From a virus: a stretch of DNA of 64,000 nt. The notes beneath the pieces are model-generated. The model was given only the letters and a program-made list of their open reading frames with translations. It had not been told where the DNA came from and did no database searches. Both the position numbers and the translations under genes were made by a program. The stretch is from positions 1 to 64,000 of IMG/VR virus record IMGVR_UViG_3300032053_014324; one strand, given 5' to 3'. Shown here one piece after another: positions 31,048 through 41,095 of the stretch (the first letter of the stretch is position 1; every line of letters starts with the position of its first letter).

Positions 31048-32511
31048 ATGATTTCTAAATCAAGTAGCGATGTCAGAAGTGAAATAATAGAATCATTACT
31101 CGGACGACTTCCAAACTTAGATCTCACAGAAGGCTCGCCAGAACGAGATATGTTTGTAGAAGCTCCCTTAGAAGGTCAACTTAACTCCTTGTGGGATAGA
31201 ATTATCTATGCAGCAAAATTACATGCACCACATGTATACCAATCAGATATAGAAGATACTGATTTAATAAATTATATGACTAATTACGGGATTAGTCAAT
31301 CTTCTGCAACATATGCATCCGGCGTTGTTACATTTTATGCAAATGCTCAACCTACTCAAGATGTAGTAATACCATCTGGAACTATAGTTAAAACGCAAGA
31401 AGTAACCCCGGTTGAATTTTCTGTGCAAGGCGATTATACTATGTATTTTAGCATAGCTTCTTCTTATTTTAATGCAAATACACAGAGATATGAAATAAAT
31501 TGTGCGGTGAAGGCTCTCGCAGCAGGATCATCTAATAAAGCTGGTGCAAATACTATAGTAGGTATGGCGACAGCAATAAGTGGTATTTCAGGAGTTACCA
31601 ATGCCAATCCAATTACTGGAGGGCAAGATGAAGAATCTGTAACAGACGCTCTTGCTCGAGTTATTCAAACATTCCAAGGAAGAGGATTAGGACCAACCCA
31701 GGGTCTTATCAATTTTATAAAACCTTATGTTGAGGCTGTAAATGTTGTTGGCGCAAATGACCCTGAAATGGTTAGAGATGAGGGTCTCGGAGGCGCAATA
31801 GATTTTTATGTCATTGGAGAAAGTCTTATAACAGCAGTAGATACAGTAACAGTAACATCGACAGGATTATCTACTGGAATAAATGTTTCATATACATCAA
31901 CAGGGATGATACTTTTAAACCAGCCAGTTAACATTCTATTATCAGTTATTTCTAATGGTATTGTTATCTATCCAACATATTATACCTTAACTCTTGATAC
32001 TGGAATTTTATCAAAATCTACACGCGCATCTGATATGGTTACAGTTACCTCTACAGGTATTTCTAACGGATTTTGGTTCAAGGCAAATGATATTGTTGAG
32101 GTGGCATATCAATACAATAGCTTGCTTGCAACAATAGAAGATGATTTGAATTCAGTTGAAAATCATTATCAAAACAGAGATTATTTACTTCGAGAAATGA
32201 CTGCAGTTACAATAACTGTATACATGCGAATAAAAGAGACAGCTGGGCAAGATTTTGATGCGGTCGCATCTGATGTAGAAACAACTGTATCTAGCTTTAT
32301 AAATTCAATCATGAATGGTGGATCACTTGAACTAGCCGATGTCGTTGGAGCGGCTAAAGCTATCAATACTGTTGATAATATAGATCTTACTACAGTCTCA
32401 ATGACCCCCACGGGGGGTGGTACAAAGACAGCTCAGGGCGATATTCTATTTAATAAGAATGAATATCCTGTTGCGGGTGCCATAACAATAGAACGTTGGA
32501 CCAACGAATAA
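31048..32511 (+). CDS. baseplate J/gp6-like wedge protein
   Basis: A 487-residue protein. The N-terminus has the J-like form LDLTEGSPERDMFVEAPLEG followed by a helix. VVIPSGTIVKTQEVTPVEF, then the GGQDEESVTDALARVIQTF and GLGPTQGLINFI segments are hallmark J/gp6 phrases. The C-terminal domain (VTITVYMRIKE, then EIADVVGA-like SLELADVVGAAKAI) closes the iris-like ring. A beta insertion at about 268-360 contains four STG tripeptides (TVTSTGLSTGINV, SYTSTGM, TVTSTGIS) not usual for this family. Confidence 0.85.
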   Translation: MISKSSSDVRSEIIESLLGRLPNLDLTEGSPERDMFVEAPLEGQLNSLWDRIIYAAKLHAPHVYQSDIEDTDLINYMTNYGISQSSATYASGVVTFYANAQPTQDVVIPSGTIVKTQEVTPVEFSVQGDYTMYFSIASSYFNANTQRYEINCAVKALAAGSSNKAGANTIVGMATAISGISGVTNANPITGGQDEESVTDALARVIQTFQGRGLGPTQGLINFIKPYVEAVNVVGANDPEMVRDEGLGGAIDFYVIGESLITAVDTVTVTSTGLSTGINVSYTSTGMILLNQPVNILLSVISNGIVIYPTYYTLTLDTGILSKSTRASDMVTVTSTGISNGFWFKANDIVEVAYQYNSLLATIEDDLNSVENHYQNRDYLLREMTAVTITVYMRIKETAGQDFDAVASDVETTVSSFINSIMNGGSLELADVVGAAKAINTVDNIDLTTVSMTPTGGGTKTAQGDILFNKNEYPVAGAITIERWTNE

Positions 32512-32570
32512 AATCATTAGAAATTTTTTAAAAATATTTCAATTCGTATCTTATAAATAGAGTGCGTGCC

Positions 32571-32598
32571 GATACTTTAATTGAGTAAAGATAGTATC
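32571..32598 (+). promoter_or_regulatory. hairpin in the leader of the sugar island
   Basis: GATACT (32571-32576) can pair with AGTATC (32593-32598), with CTTTA/TAAAG inside as an alternative. It precedes GCAGGAG at 32606. Upstream is a relaxed promoter-like element (TTTAAAA 32527, TATAAAT 32552, 25-nt offset). A regulated leader for the island is possible. Confidence 0.3.
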
Positions 32599-32617
32599 TT
32601 CTGTAGCAGGAGAAGCA

Positions 32618-33970
32618 ATGAAAGTATGTATTATCAGTCCTGATACTGTACCACTACCATTAAAGGATAATCCTCCAGAATTTATAACAGAAAATGGCCA
32701 AGAATATTTACTAAAAAACAAATGTTTACGAGCAACTGGTCTTGGAAAAAGAGCATGGAAGCTTGCTGAAGCTTTATCAAAAGAAAACGATTTCGAAGTT
32801 ACCCTCCTTGTTCCCGATCTCAATTGTCCAAAAAATGATCTTATCGACAAATCGAAACTTACATTTGACATAGAACAATATAATTTCAAGGTTGCAACAT
32901 GGAATTGGTCGGAGGAGCTTGATAAGAAATTACTTAAGTATGATTTTGTGATTGTTCAGTCCGCAGCAGGAACAGGATTTAAAAACTGTTCCGTGCTACC
33001 AGGAAGCATCAATGTCATTATGGATGGGTTCGTCCCACTGTTTGCAGAGCTTCCCTGCACAATCCTTGGAAAATCAACAATTTCTCGAAAGGTCTTCTGG
33101 GAATCATTTCGTCAGCAATACTTGAATCTGATCACACGGGCAAACTGCACACTCTACGCAACGGATCGTCAGTATTATTACTATGAGGGGCAGTTCTTTG
33201 CAACGGATAAGTTGAACTGGAAAGCTTTTAAATTTTCTCCGTTGTTGAAAGTTCCCCTGGGTGTTGACATTGTTGAAAAAGTGCAGAAGGAGAACACATC
33301 GACTCGATTGAAATTGCTCTGGTTTGGTCCCATCTATCCCTGGTACCGACCGGAAAAATTGTTGGAAATAGCACCTGATCTGAAAAACACAGACATTGAT
33401 TTTGTCGGAGTGAAACATCCCCGCTACGGCAACACCTACAATAACTTCTTTAAGAAATTCTTTGAATCAAATTCTTCATCGTATAACATCACGGTGACTG
33501 AGGAATTTTGTGATGATCCTGCAGAACTCTATACACATTACGACGCAGGTATTATTCTGGCCTGGGATTGGCTCGAGGAGAAATACTCAGTGCGCGGCAG
33601 AATCCTGGACATGATCTCCCATGGACTCCCAGTGATCATCAATGAGAATAATTCATTCTTCAATGAACTCAGATATATCAATGATTCCATCTATCCCACA
33701 AGCGCACACACATTGCGACGAGACATCCAGAGATACGAAACTAATAAATCTTTCCTCACCGTGTCTGATCGATCTCACAAATTGTTGCAGAAAAATCTCT
33801 CATGGTCTGCTGTCGCTTCTCCCTTGATAGAATATATTCGACGATTCTCTCTGGATTCACTCGAGGAAGAAAATAAACTTATTCGAAAAGAGAATGTATA
33901 TAATCAAACTGAAGAGAGCGATTCACCGCGTTTAAAAAATTTTAATTCGAAAAATGAAATAACAATATGA
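32618..33970 (+). CDS. GT-B glycosyltransferase
   Basis: A 450-residue protein with a two-lobed GT-B plan. The N-lobe starts MKVCIISPDTVP and has GLGKRAWKLAEALSKE. The C-lobe starts about residue 225 (LKLLWFGPIYPWYRPEKLLE) and has the donor-side phrase SVRGRILDMISHGLPVI. It likely transfers an activated sugar to a growing glycan in the cytoplasm. It is the first gene of the sugar island and overlaps the next by ATGA. Base composition is clearly higher in G+C than in the next genes (28 of 60 at 33301-33360 against 19 of 60 at 35581-35640), a sign of different origin. Acceptor unknown. Confidence 0.8.
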   Translation: MKVCIISPDTVPLPLKDNPPEFITENGQEYLLKNKCLRATGLGKRAWKLAEALSKENDFEVTLLVPDLNCPKNDLIDKSKLTFDIEQYNFKVATWNWSEELDKKLLKYDFVIVQSAAGTGFKNCSVLPGSINVIMDGFVPLFAELPCTILGKSTISRKVFWESFRQQYLNLITRANCTLYATDRQYYYYEGQFFATDKLNWKAFKFSPLLKVPLGVDIVEKVQKENTSTRLKLLWFGPIYPWYRPEKLLEIAPDLKNTDIDFVGVKHPRYGNTYNNFFKKFFESNSSSYNITVTEEFCDDPAELYTHYDAGIILAWDWLEEKYSVRGRILDMISHGLPVIINENNSFFNELRYINDSIYPTSAHTLRRDIQRYETNKSFLTVSDRSHKLLQKNLSWSAVASPLIEYIRRFSLDSLEEENKLIRKENVYNQTEESDSPRLKNFNSKNEITI

Positions 33971-36216
33971 CAGATTCTGACGAAAGACCATTAATATCTA
34001 TCATCACGCCTGTATACAATGGCACCATTGCTTACATCCGGGCTGCTTTTGATTCCCTTAAAAAACAGACATACGGAAACTGGGAATGGTGCGTCTGTGA
34101 TGATGGTTCAACTGATCCTGCAGTTGTAAGTTACGTGCGCTCACTCAGTGATGACAAACGAGCATCAGTAAAATTTCTCAATAAAAATTCAGGAATTGCC
34201 TTTGCGAGCAACGAAGCGGTCAAACTAGCTTCTGGTCGTGTCATAGCTTTTCTTGATCATGATGATGAGCTTCATGAAGATGCTCTTATGGAAATTGCTA
34301 CAATCTTTAAAGATTTCGCTGCCGACATTGTGTACACCGATGAAGCTTTGAAATATGAAGATAGACTCGTAGAACATAGAAAGCCTCGGTTCTCTCCCCA
34401 TTACCTCCTCTCAACCAATTATATCTGTCACTTTCTTGCAGTAAAAAAAGATTTATTTAATAGCATAGGTGGCTTCAGAGCAGGTTTCGAAGGTTCCCAG
34501 GATCATGACCTTGTTCTTCGATTAACGAATGCATCAAGAAAAGTTTTCCATATTCCAAAAATTCTTTATTATTGGAGACGCCATGCTGGATCATTTAGTG
34601 ATGTTTCAAAAGGACTTAGTATAGCTGCCACAAACGGAATTAAGGCAGTATCAGATGAACTTCGACGAAGAGGCATTCTTGCTGAAGTTACGAATCCTGG
34701 TGGTAAGACTCACTATAAAATAAAACCAATGCTTTTGAACAACCCTCTTGTAAGTATAGTAATTGCCACGCACGCTGCAGACAGAAATATTAATGTTGCT
34801 GTTGATTCAATTGTAAACAAAACAATCTATGACAATTATGAAATTGTTATATTATCAGATAATATAGATAGTCTTAAAAATATCTATAAGGGTGATGCTC
34901 GTATAAAAACCATACATGACAAATCGAGCGATTTCAAATTATCAAGAAAACTTAATTCCGCTATAAAGTATGCAGCAGGACAGCATGTTGTAGTAGTACA
35001 TGATGATATAAGAATAACAGATTCCAATTGGATAGAGTGGCTTCTGAGCTATTCACAAGATCCATTAGTAGGAGTTGTAGGATGTAAAATTCTTAATCAA
35101 AATGGAACAGTTCAAAATTTTGGATTAGCTGTAGATTCAATTAATTTTATATCTCAACTTTTTTCTGGATTAGATAAAGACGAAATGGGGCACATGGGAA
35201 GAGCTATTCTCACTCAAAATGTCTCAGCATTACCTTCAGCATTGATGATGTTTAAAAGAGAAGTATTTGATAAAGTTGGTGGATTTGATGAGAATTTTTA
35301 TGGATTTCACTTTGATGTTGATCTTTGTATACGAATTAAAGATACAGGATTGTTTAATATTGCTGTTCCCTATTGCACCGTTACTCATTTAGGAACAAAT
35401 ACTCGATATAAGTCTCATGGTGCAAAGACACCTGCTTTACAAGAATTAGATAAAAAGATTTTTAAAACAAAGCACGAACATTCATTAAGGAATGGTGATC
35501 CCTATTACAATCCATTTATAATTTCGGAATCTGTACTACCAGAACAGCTTAATCAACAAGAAAATAAAGAAACATTTATTGTCCAAGAAGAAATTGGTAA
35601 AACACAACAACATATTGCTAAATCCACTAAAGAACATTCTAAAGGACTAGTTTCATACATTGTACCATGGTATCAACAAGCACCTGTTGCCATACCATCT
35701 TTGCTTGCACAATCATATACTAATATAGAAATTATAATAGTATATGATGGTCCTATGAAACCTGAAATTAGAAGACAAATTGAATATATCAATGATAGTC
35801 GAATACATCTTTTAAGTACTCCAAAACGATATAACGATTGGGGACATACACCACGAAATTTTGGTATTGATATACTATCAAGCAAAAGTGAGGGTGTCAT
35901 ATTTACGGGAATCGATAATTATTATTTTCCAACATTTACAGAAGAAGTTTTTTACCCTATTGCCACAAGTGATGTTATTGTGGCATCATATTGCAACATG
36001 ATACATAATGGTAAAAATTGGATGCATGTTGAGGTTAGTCTTGACTATGGAAAAATAGATTGTGGGTGCTTTATTATTCGTTCAGACATAGCTCGAGAAT
36101 TTCGTTGGGGAAGTCGCGTTTCATGGGAAGATTGGGTATTCATTGAAAAAGTAATTAAGAAGTATGGGATGAATCGAATAGCAAAAGTACCGAGAATGTT
36201 GTATATACATAATTAA
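33967..36216 (+). CDS. triple-domain GT2-type glycosyltransferase
   Basis: A 749-residue protein with three GT-A (family 2) domains. Domain 1 (about 8-235): ISIITPVYNG, DDGSTDP, FLDHDDELHED as metal-binding DxD region, and a QDHD-type ED. Domain 2 (about 258-500): VSIVIATHAAD, VVVHDDIRITD, GGFDENFYGFHFDVDL. Domain 3 (about 557-749): VSYIVPWYQQAP, FTGIDNYYFP, WEDWVFIEK, weaker in the DxD. It could add three sugars or act as a polymerase-like enzyme. A linker rich in Gln/Lys (about 530-555) lies before domain 3. No membrane segment. Confidence 0.85.
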   Translation: MTDSDERPLISIITPVYNGTIAYIRAAFDSLKKQTYGNWEWCVCDDGSTDPAVVSYVRSLSDDKRASVKFLNKNSGIAFASNEAVKLASGRVIAFLDHDDELHEDALMEIATIFKDFAADIVYTDEALKYEDRLVEHRKPRFSPHYLLSTNYICHFLAVKKDLFNSIGGFRAGFEGSQDHDLVLRLTNASRKVFHIPKILYYWRRHAGSFSDVSKGLSIAATNGIKAVSDELRRRGILAEVTNPGGKTHYKIKPMLLNNPLVSIVIATHAADRNINVAVDSIVNKTIYDNYEIVILSDNIDSLKNIYKGDARIKTIHDKSSDFKLSRKLNSAIKYAAGQHVVVVHDDIRITDSNWIEWLLSYSQDPLVGVVGCKILNQNGTVQNFGLAVDSINFISQLFSGLDKDEMGHMGRAILTQNVSALPSALMMFKREVFDKVGGFDENFYGFHFDVDLCIRIKDTGLFNIAVPYCTVTHLGTNTRYKSHGAKTPALQELDKKIFKTKHEHSLRNGDPYYNPFIISESVLPEQLNQQENKETFIVQEEIGKTQQHIAKSTKEHSKGLVSYIVPWYQQAPVAIPSLLAQSYTNIEIIIVYDGPMKPEIRRQIEYINDSRIHLLSTPKRYNDWGHTPRNFGIDILSSKSEGVIFTGIDNYYFPTFTEEVFYPIATSDVIVASYCNMIHNGKNWMHVEVSLDYGKIDCGCFIIRSDIAREFRWGSRVSWEDWVFIEKVIKKYGMNRIAKVPRMLYIHN

Positions 36217-36229
36217 TCAGGAGGAAAGA

Positions 36230-36853
36230 ATGAAAATTATACAATCAAAAGATTTAGCAGTACCTGGAGTTAAAGTCATAAAATTTGGAAAATTTTATGA
36301 TCACCGTGGATATTTTGCTGAAACATTTAGAAAGAGCGATATGGCAAAAGAAGTAGGATTTGACATTGTTCAGATGAATGAAAGTTTATCGAAGAAAAAT
36401 GTTGTGCGTGGCTTGCATTTTCAATGGAATCCCTACATGGGAAAACTGGTTAGAACAGTGAAAGGCCACATGGTTGATTTGATTCTGGATATACGAAAAG
36501 GAAGTCCCACATACGGGAAGGCCATCGCATATGATATGCCTGTAAGTTTGGATTTTGAATCTGAATCTGAGTGGATATGGATACCTGCAGGATGTGCACA
36601 TGGTAATTTTTTCAAGGAAGTAACAATGATTGAATATCTGTGCTCAGGTGAATACTCTCAAGGATGTGAAGCATCAATTTCTCCTGCATCAAATGATATT
36701 GATTGGTCACTCTGCGAACCAAAATTGCATGAAGAGATAGTAGCTCTTTTAAAAGATGATGCTGTCCTGTCGGATAAGGATAAGCAGGGTTTTTCATTAC
36801 ATCAGTGGGAGAACAAAAAAGAATCTGACAATTTTATATATGGTGAATGCTAA
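36230..36853 (+). CDS. rmlC: dTDP-4-dehydrorhamnose 3,5-epimerase-like protein (RmlC family)
   Basis: A 207-residue cupin. Key features of RmlC are visible: DHRGYFAETFR at the start, VRGLHFQ with catalytic His63, GKLVR with Lys72, DLILDIRKGSPTYG, and IPAGCAHG followed by Tyr136. It epimerises C3 and/or C5 of dTDP-4-keto-6-deoxyhexoses. RmlA and RmlB are absent from the window, so substrate must come from the host or from genes elsewhere. Its length (207 against about 180-190) includes a C-terminal extension. The gene name marks the family; strict rhamnose specificity is not proven. Confidence 0.8.
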   Translation: MKIIQSKDLAVPGVKVIKFGKFYDHRGYFAETFRKSDMAKEVGFDIVQMNESLSKKNVVRGLHFQWNPYMGKLVRTVKGHMVDLILDIRKGSPTYGKAIAYDMPVSLDFESESEWIWIPAGCAHGNFFKEVTMIEYLCSGEYSQGCEASISPASNDIDWSLCEPKLHEEIVALLKDDAVLSDKDKQGFSLHQWENKKESDNFIYGEC

Positions 36854-38830
36854 ATGCAAAGTATCCCTTCCTTCAGCATAGTAACAACAGTTTTTAAAAA
36901 AGAAAAAGAAGTAGGCATTTTTTTAGAAGCTGTACTTAATCAAAACTATAATGGCAAATGGGAAGTTATCGTATTTAATGATAATTCTCCCGATAATTCA
37001 AAAGAAGTTATAGATTCTTTTGTATCTCTCTATGAAAATAAAGGAATTGGTTTAAAAGTAATAAATAACGAAGAAAATATTGGTCAGTGCGTTTGCAGAA
37101 ATGTGGGGGTGCAGCTATCTACTGGTGACATTATAATAATAATTGATTCTGATTGTATTATGGATAATACTTATTTAGCAAACTTTGCGCGTCTCTATTC
37201 ATTTGATGATTGTGATGTTGTCATCGGACCGCAAAATATTGAAGTTTTAGACAGGAATGTATCTATAGTATTAGCTGAGTGCAGAAATGAAGTTACTGTT
37301 AGAAAGCTAACAGATATGCAAGATCCTGTTAATAAAAGAAGTTTTGTTAACTGCATAACTCGTAACTTCTCTATTAAAAAAAGTTTTATAACTGAAGATT
37401 TATTTGATGCTGCACTATCGCATAAAGCATCTGACCCAAAAACAGGATTTGGGTGGGATGATGTTGAAATGGGATATCGTCTTTATAAGAAAGGAGCGCG
37501 TATCAAATATAGTAATTCTGTCTATACAGTTCATATGAATCACCCACCGTCAATTGAAGATCCTGCGTCCATCCCGTTGCGAAGCATGAAAAATTACAGA
37601 ATAATGCATGAAAAACATCCTGAAATGAAGGATGTTGCTCGTTGGTGGTCGATGGATATTTATGATAAAGTACAAAAATGGGCGGACAGATATAATATTG
37701 ATTATTCTAAGAATGAAGATTATTTATTTTTAAAGAATCATTTCAAAAATCAAATTCCATACATCTATGAACCTATCAAAAGAAAAAGATTAAAAATTTT
37801 AACGTATTGCTGGCATCTTCCTCATCAGTACGAACTCCATAAATTACCTCATGATTTTACTCTTATTACTGACCTCGGAACAAGTCATTGCTACAGATGG
37901 GGTTATTCAAAAAGACCGTTTCCTGCAAACGACACTCTAAAAAAAATAAGAGATATAAATGTAAAAAACTATGACCTTGCAATTTTGCATTTTGATGAAA
38001 ACTGCCTTCATCCAGAATATACTAATAATGTTATTAGTGCTAATTGGGGATTAAATTTTAGATACTTTGTAGAAAAGCTTGGAGAAATTCCAAAAATAGG
38101 AATTTGTCACGGAACACCTCAATTTTATGGAGCGTACACGCCAGATTATGCTGGTGCTGATCTCTTGCAAGTGATTGAATCCGCTCGCCAAGATTTAGTT
38201 AATTATTTAAAAGATATAATGGTTATATGCAACTCCCATCAGGCAGAGCGTGAGTGGAAATTTTATAAGTCTCGTGTTATATGGCATGGGTTTGACCCTG
38301 CTGAGTTTCCAAGATCATTGTATCATAAAGCTGTTCTAGGTCTTACTAATATGATAGGACGACCACATTACAGAGGTTTACATATATTAAATGCTGTAAA
38401 TTCATATCTACCAGAACATCTGCAAGTAGAAGGTGTGGTAACACCTGAACCCACACAGTATAAAGATAAAGAAAATAATGATTATGCTTTCTCAAAATAT
38501 AGAAACTATGTTGATGCTATTCGGGAATATTCAATTTATTTCAATCCAACAATACGATCTCCCATGCCACGATCGAGAACAGAAGCAATGATGTGTGGAC
38601 TTGTTACAGTAAGCTACAAATCCCATGATGTTGGTATGTTTATACGTAACGGAATTAATGGTTTTTATTCTGAAGACCCTAAAGAATTGGCTGAATTTAT
38701 AATATTTCTTTCAGAGGATAGCAGTGCGTTCAAAAAAATTGCTAAAGAAAGTTATAAAACGGCAATAGACATATTCAATAACGACCGATACTTGCATGAT
38801 TGGCAAGAAACAATTTTCAGAATTATCTGA
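36854..38830 (+). CDS. bifunctional glycosyltransferase: GT2 domain fused to GT-B domain
   Basis: A 658-residue protein. The N-terminal GT-A domain (about 5-240) has FSIVTTVFKKE, FNDNSPDNS, DSDCIMDN as DxD, and FGWDDVEMGYRL. After a helical linker a GT-B domain begins near residue 315 (KRLKILTYCWHLPHQYEL) with ICHGTPQFYG, VIWHGFDPAEFP and RTEAMMCGLVTVSYKSHDV, the last being the donor-site Glu region of GT4-like enzymes. Two linkages may thus be formed by one polypeptide. Start codon directly follows the upstream stop. Confidence 0.85.
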   Translation: MQSIPSFSIVTTVFKKEKEVGIFLEAVLNQNYNGKWEVIVFNDNSPDNSKEVIDSFVSLYENKGIGLKVINNEENIGQCVCRNVGVQLSTGDIIIIIDSDCIMDNTYLANFARLYSFDDCDVVIGPQNIEVLDRNVSIVLAECRNEVTVRKLTDMQDPVNKRSFVNCITRNFSIKKSFITEDLFDAALSHKASDPKTGFGWDDVEMGYRLYKKGARIKYSNSVYTVHMNHPPSIEDPASIPLRSMKNYRIMHEKHPEMKDVARWWSMDIYDKVQKWADRYNIDYSKNEDYLFLKNHFKNQIPYIYEPIKRKRLKILTYCWHLPHQYELHKLPHDFTLITDLGTSHCYRWGYSKRPFPANDTLKKIRDINVKNYDLAILHFDENCLHPEYTNNVISANWGLNFRYFVEKLGEIPKIGICHGTPQFYGAYTPDYAGADLLQVIESARQDLVNYLKDIMVICNSHQAEREWKFYKSRVIWHGFDPAEFPRSLYHKAVLGLTNMIGRPHYRGLHILNAVNSYLPEHLQVEGVVTPEPTQYKDKENNDYAFSKYRNYVDAIREYSIYFNPTIRSPMPRSRTEAMMCGLVTVSYKSHDVGMFIRNGINGFYSEDPKELAEFIIFLSEDSSAFKKIAKESYKTAIDIFNNDRYLHDWQETIFRII

Positions 38831-38863
38831 TAAAAATAGATATTGGATAAGAAGGAGATAAAA

Positions 38864-39586
38864 GTGTCACACAACAATTCTGAACACTATTCTAAAAAAA
38901 GCATAGATGCTTTGTCTGGAGCAAAATTTGATTTCTATGTAAAAACATTATATAATACATACAAATCAATAGCAGGAGCTATGCAAAAAAAGAATCCGAC
39001 AGCGATAGGAGATGATACATATGTACTAGCAACCAATTCTGAAGAAATGCTTTATATTGCGCGTTATATTTATCAAACACATCAATTGGCTGTTCCTGGA
39101 GATATCATGGAGTGCGGTTGCTTCCAAGGATATTCTTCATGCTGCCTAAGTTGGGCTGTATCTTATTTTTCTAAGAAACTTGTCATAGCTGATTCTTTTG
39201 AAGGACTACCTGATGTAGGTCATAAGGTATATAAGCCGCATGAATATAAGGGTGATTTTGATATTGTTAAGAATAATATAAATACATACGGAGTTCTGCA
39301 AAACGTTGAATTTATAAAAGGCTGGTATGAAGACTCTCTCAAAGGGTTTTCTAAAAAATTATCCATACTATGGATGGATGTGGATCTCAAAGAATCAACT
39401 ATGGATGTATTAAATAATGTGTATGCTTGCCTTGATGAAAGAGGTGTTATATTATCGCATGAGTATAAAGATAATTTAGAAACATCAGAAGTATACGAAG
39501 CTATCCAAAAATTCTTTTTTGATAAAAAGATAAAAATAAAAATAGAGAAACTGCATAACCATTTAGGTGTTATCTATACAGTGTAG
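38864..39586 (+). CDS. TylF/macrocin-type O-methyltransferase
   Basis: A 240-residue SAM-dependent enzyme. DIMECGCFQGYSSCCLSWAV is the glycine-rich SAM loop, VIADSFEGLPDVGHKVY is the TylF signature, and LSILWMDVDLKEST contains the metal-binding Asp region. The family methylates sugar hydroxyls. GTG 38864 is chosen since AAGGAG lies eight bases upstream; an in-frame TTG at 38843 has no site. In this island it likely O-methylates a glycan or a nucleotide sugar. Confidence 0.8.
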   Translation: MSHNNSEHYSKKSIDALSGAKFDFYVKTLYNTYKSIAGAMQKKNPTAIGDDTYVLATNSEEMLYIARYIYQTHQLAVPGDIMECGCFQGYSSCCLSWAVSYFSKKLVIADSFEGLPDVGHKVYKPHEYKGDFDIVKNNINTYGVLQNVEFIKGWYEDSLKGFSKKLSILWMDVDLKESTMDVLNNVYACLDERGVILSHEYKDNLETSEVYEAIQKFFFDKKIKIKIEKLHNHLGVIYTV

Positions 39587-39624
39587 TCACCTCAAAATAA
39601 AAATCCAATTGGAGGGCATGATTA

Positions 39625-40383
39625 ATGGCAAACGAAAGGTCCTTGGTATTTAAAAATAGAGAACATGGTAGATACTGGTGGTTTAAGGCAGAGGGAGCAA
39701 CATATGTTCCTCCAGTGTACTCATTCTTATCTGACGCTGAATGGAAAGTTATGGATGAATGGTATACAGAAACTGATGAAAAGAATCTTGCGGCAGAATG
39801 TAATGTATCTCTTATGTGTGTTCTTCAGGGATTTATTATGGGAAGTATAGTAAAACGTGTGGTGCAGTTTGGAACATCTCAGGGATACTCTGCGTTGTTA
39901 ATAGGATTTATGCTACGAAAAATGGGATTAAAAAATTCTTTTGTTACTGTGGACAACAATAAACAAGCAAATGAATTTACGAATAGATATGTAGAAAAAG
40001 CCGGGTTAGCGGAATATATAAAAGTTGTAACAGCAGATTCTGCTGATCCTCGTTTACTAGAATATTGTAAACACCATATGAACGGAAATCCTCAAATTAT
40101 TGTAATCGATTCGTCGCATCAATATAAACATACGTTGCAGGAGCTTGAACTATGGTATCCCTATTTGTCAGCAAATGGTCTTATTTTTCTGCATGATACC
40201 AGTAAAAAAGCTATTGATTATGATTCTACACAAGCAGGGGGTGTGCAGAAAGCTCTTAACGAATGGTCTGAAAAAAATAATATAAATTATATAAATATAA
40301 ATAAGCTAGCAGAAGTTCATACTAAAGCTTCTGAGTTGACATATCTCGATGGATGTGGATTGGGAATAATTCAAAAAATTTAA
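39625..40383 (+). CDS. SAM-dependent methyltransferase (Methyltransf_24 / CmcI-like)
   Basis: A 252-residue class I fold: VVQFGTSQGYSALLIGFML is the SAM loop, FVTVDNNKQAN the acidic strand 2, IIVIDSSHQYKHTLQELELW and GLIFLHDTSKK are typical of the cephalosporin-hydroxylase-like/Methyltransf_24 group that modifies sugars. It has a good GGAGGG ribosome site. It is the second methyltransferase in a row, so two positions on the sugar may be methylated. Confidence 0.75.
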   Translation: MANERSLVFKNREHGRYWWFKAEGATYVPPVYSFLSDAEWKVMDEWYTETDEKNLAAECNVSLMCVLQGFIMGSIVKRVVQFGTSQGYSALLIGFMLRKMGLKNSFVTVDNNKQANEFTNRYVEKAGLAEYIKVVTADSADPRLLEYCKHHMNGNPQIIVIDSSHQYKHTLQELELWYPYLSANGLIFLHDTSKKAIDYDSTQAGGVQKALNEWSEKNNINYININKLAEVHTKASELTYLDGCGLGIIQKI

Positions 40384-40396
40384 GGAGATTTCTTTT

Positions 40397-41095
40397 ATGA
40401 TCAACAATATAACTTTAGCTACTCCTTATTACAATGCGGCAGATGTACTTCCATTACAATTGGAATATTGGAATGCATACACTGACAATATAAAAAAGAA
40501 TCTTAAGATTGTTCTTGTGGATGATTGTTCTAATGATGCACAAAAACTCTCAAACGTATTCAAAAAAATACCTGATTTGGATATAGAAATATATGAAGTT
40601 CTTGAAGACATACCATGGAATGATGGCGGTGCTGGAAATTTAAGTGTATTTGTAACTAAAACAGACTGGGTTTTAAGAACAGATATAGACTACCTCGTAC
40701 CAACTGATACTATGGAATACATTTTAAATACTGAATTTGATCCCACAAAATATTATACGTTTGATGCTATGTATCATCACAATAAGCAAAAAATAGGTAT
40801 TCATCCAAGTACACTTCTTATAACTAAAAAATTATTTATTGATTCGGGGGCGTACGATGAAGATTTTACGGGAAATCATGGATATACTGACAATTTCCTC
40901 AGATTAAGATTAGATAACATAGCAAAAAATAACCATCTGAATAATGTTTATATCGAAGGAATATTGAATGGGTCAACTCACAAATTAATACGAAATGATA
41001 CAATTAATTACGATCTTCTTATAAAAAAAATAAATAATGGATTACCTATACCGACATCCCATTTAAGATTCAAATGGAAAAAGGTAGATTTATGA
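40397..41095 (+). CDS. GT2-family glycosyltransferase
   Basis: A 232-residue single GT-A domain: ITLATPYYNAADVLPLQLEY, VLVDDCSNDAQ, LRTDIDYLVPTD as DxD, and later DEDFTGNHGYTD in the acceptor region. It is short but complete for this family. Its stop overlaps the next start (ATGA). Donor and acceptor unknown. Confidence 0.75.
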   Translation: MINNITLATPYYNAADVLPLQLEYWNAYTDNIKKNLKIVLVDDCSNDAQKLSNVFKKIPDLDIEIYEVLEDIPWNDGGAGNLSVFVTKTDWVLRTDIDYLVPTDTMEYILNTEFDPTKYYTFDAMYHHNKQKIGIHPSTLLITKKLFIDSGAYDEDFTGNHGYTDNFLRLRLDNIAKNNHLNNVYIEGILNGSTHKLIRNDTINYDLLIKKINNGLPIPTSHLRFKWKKVDL

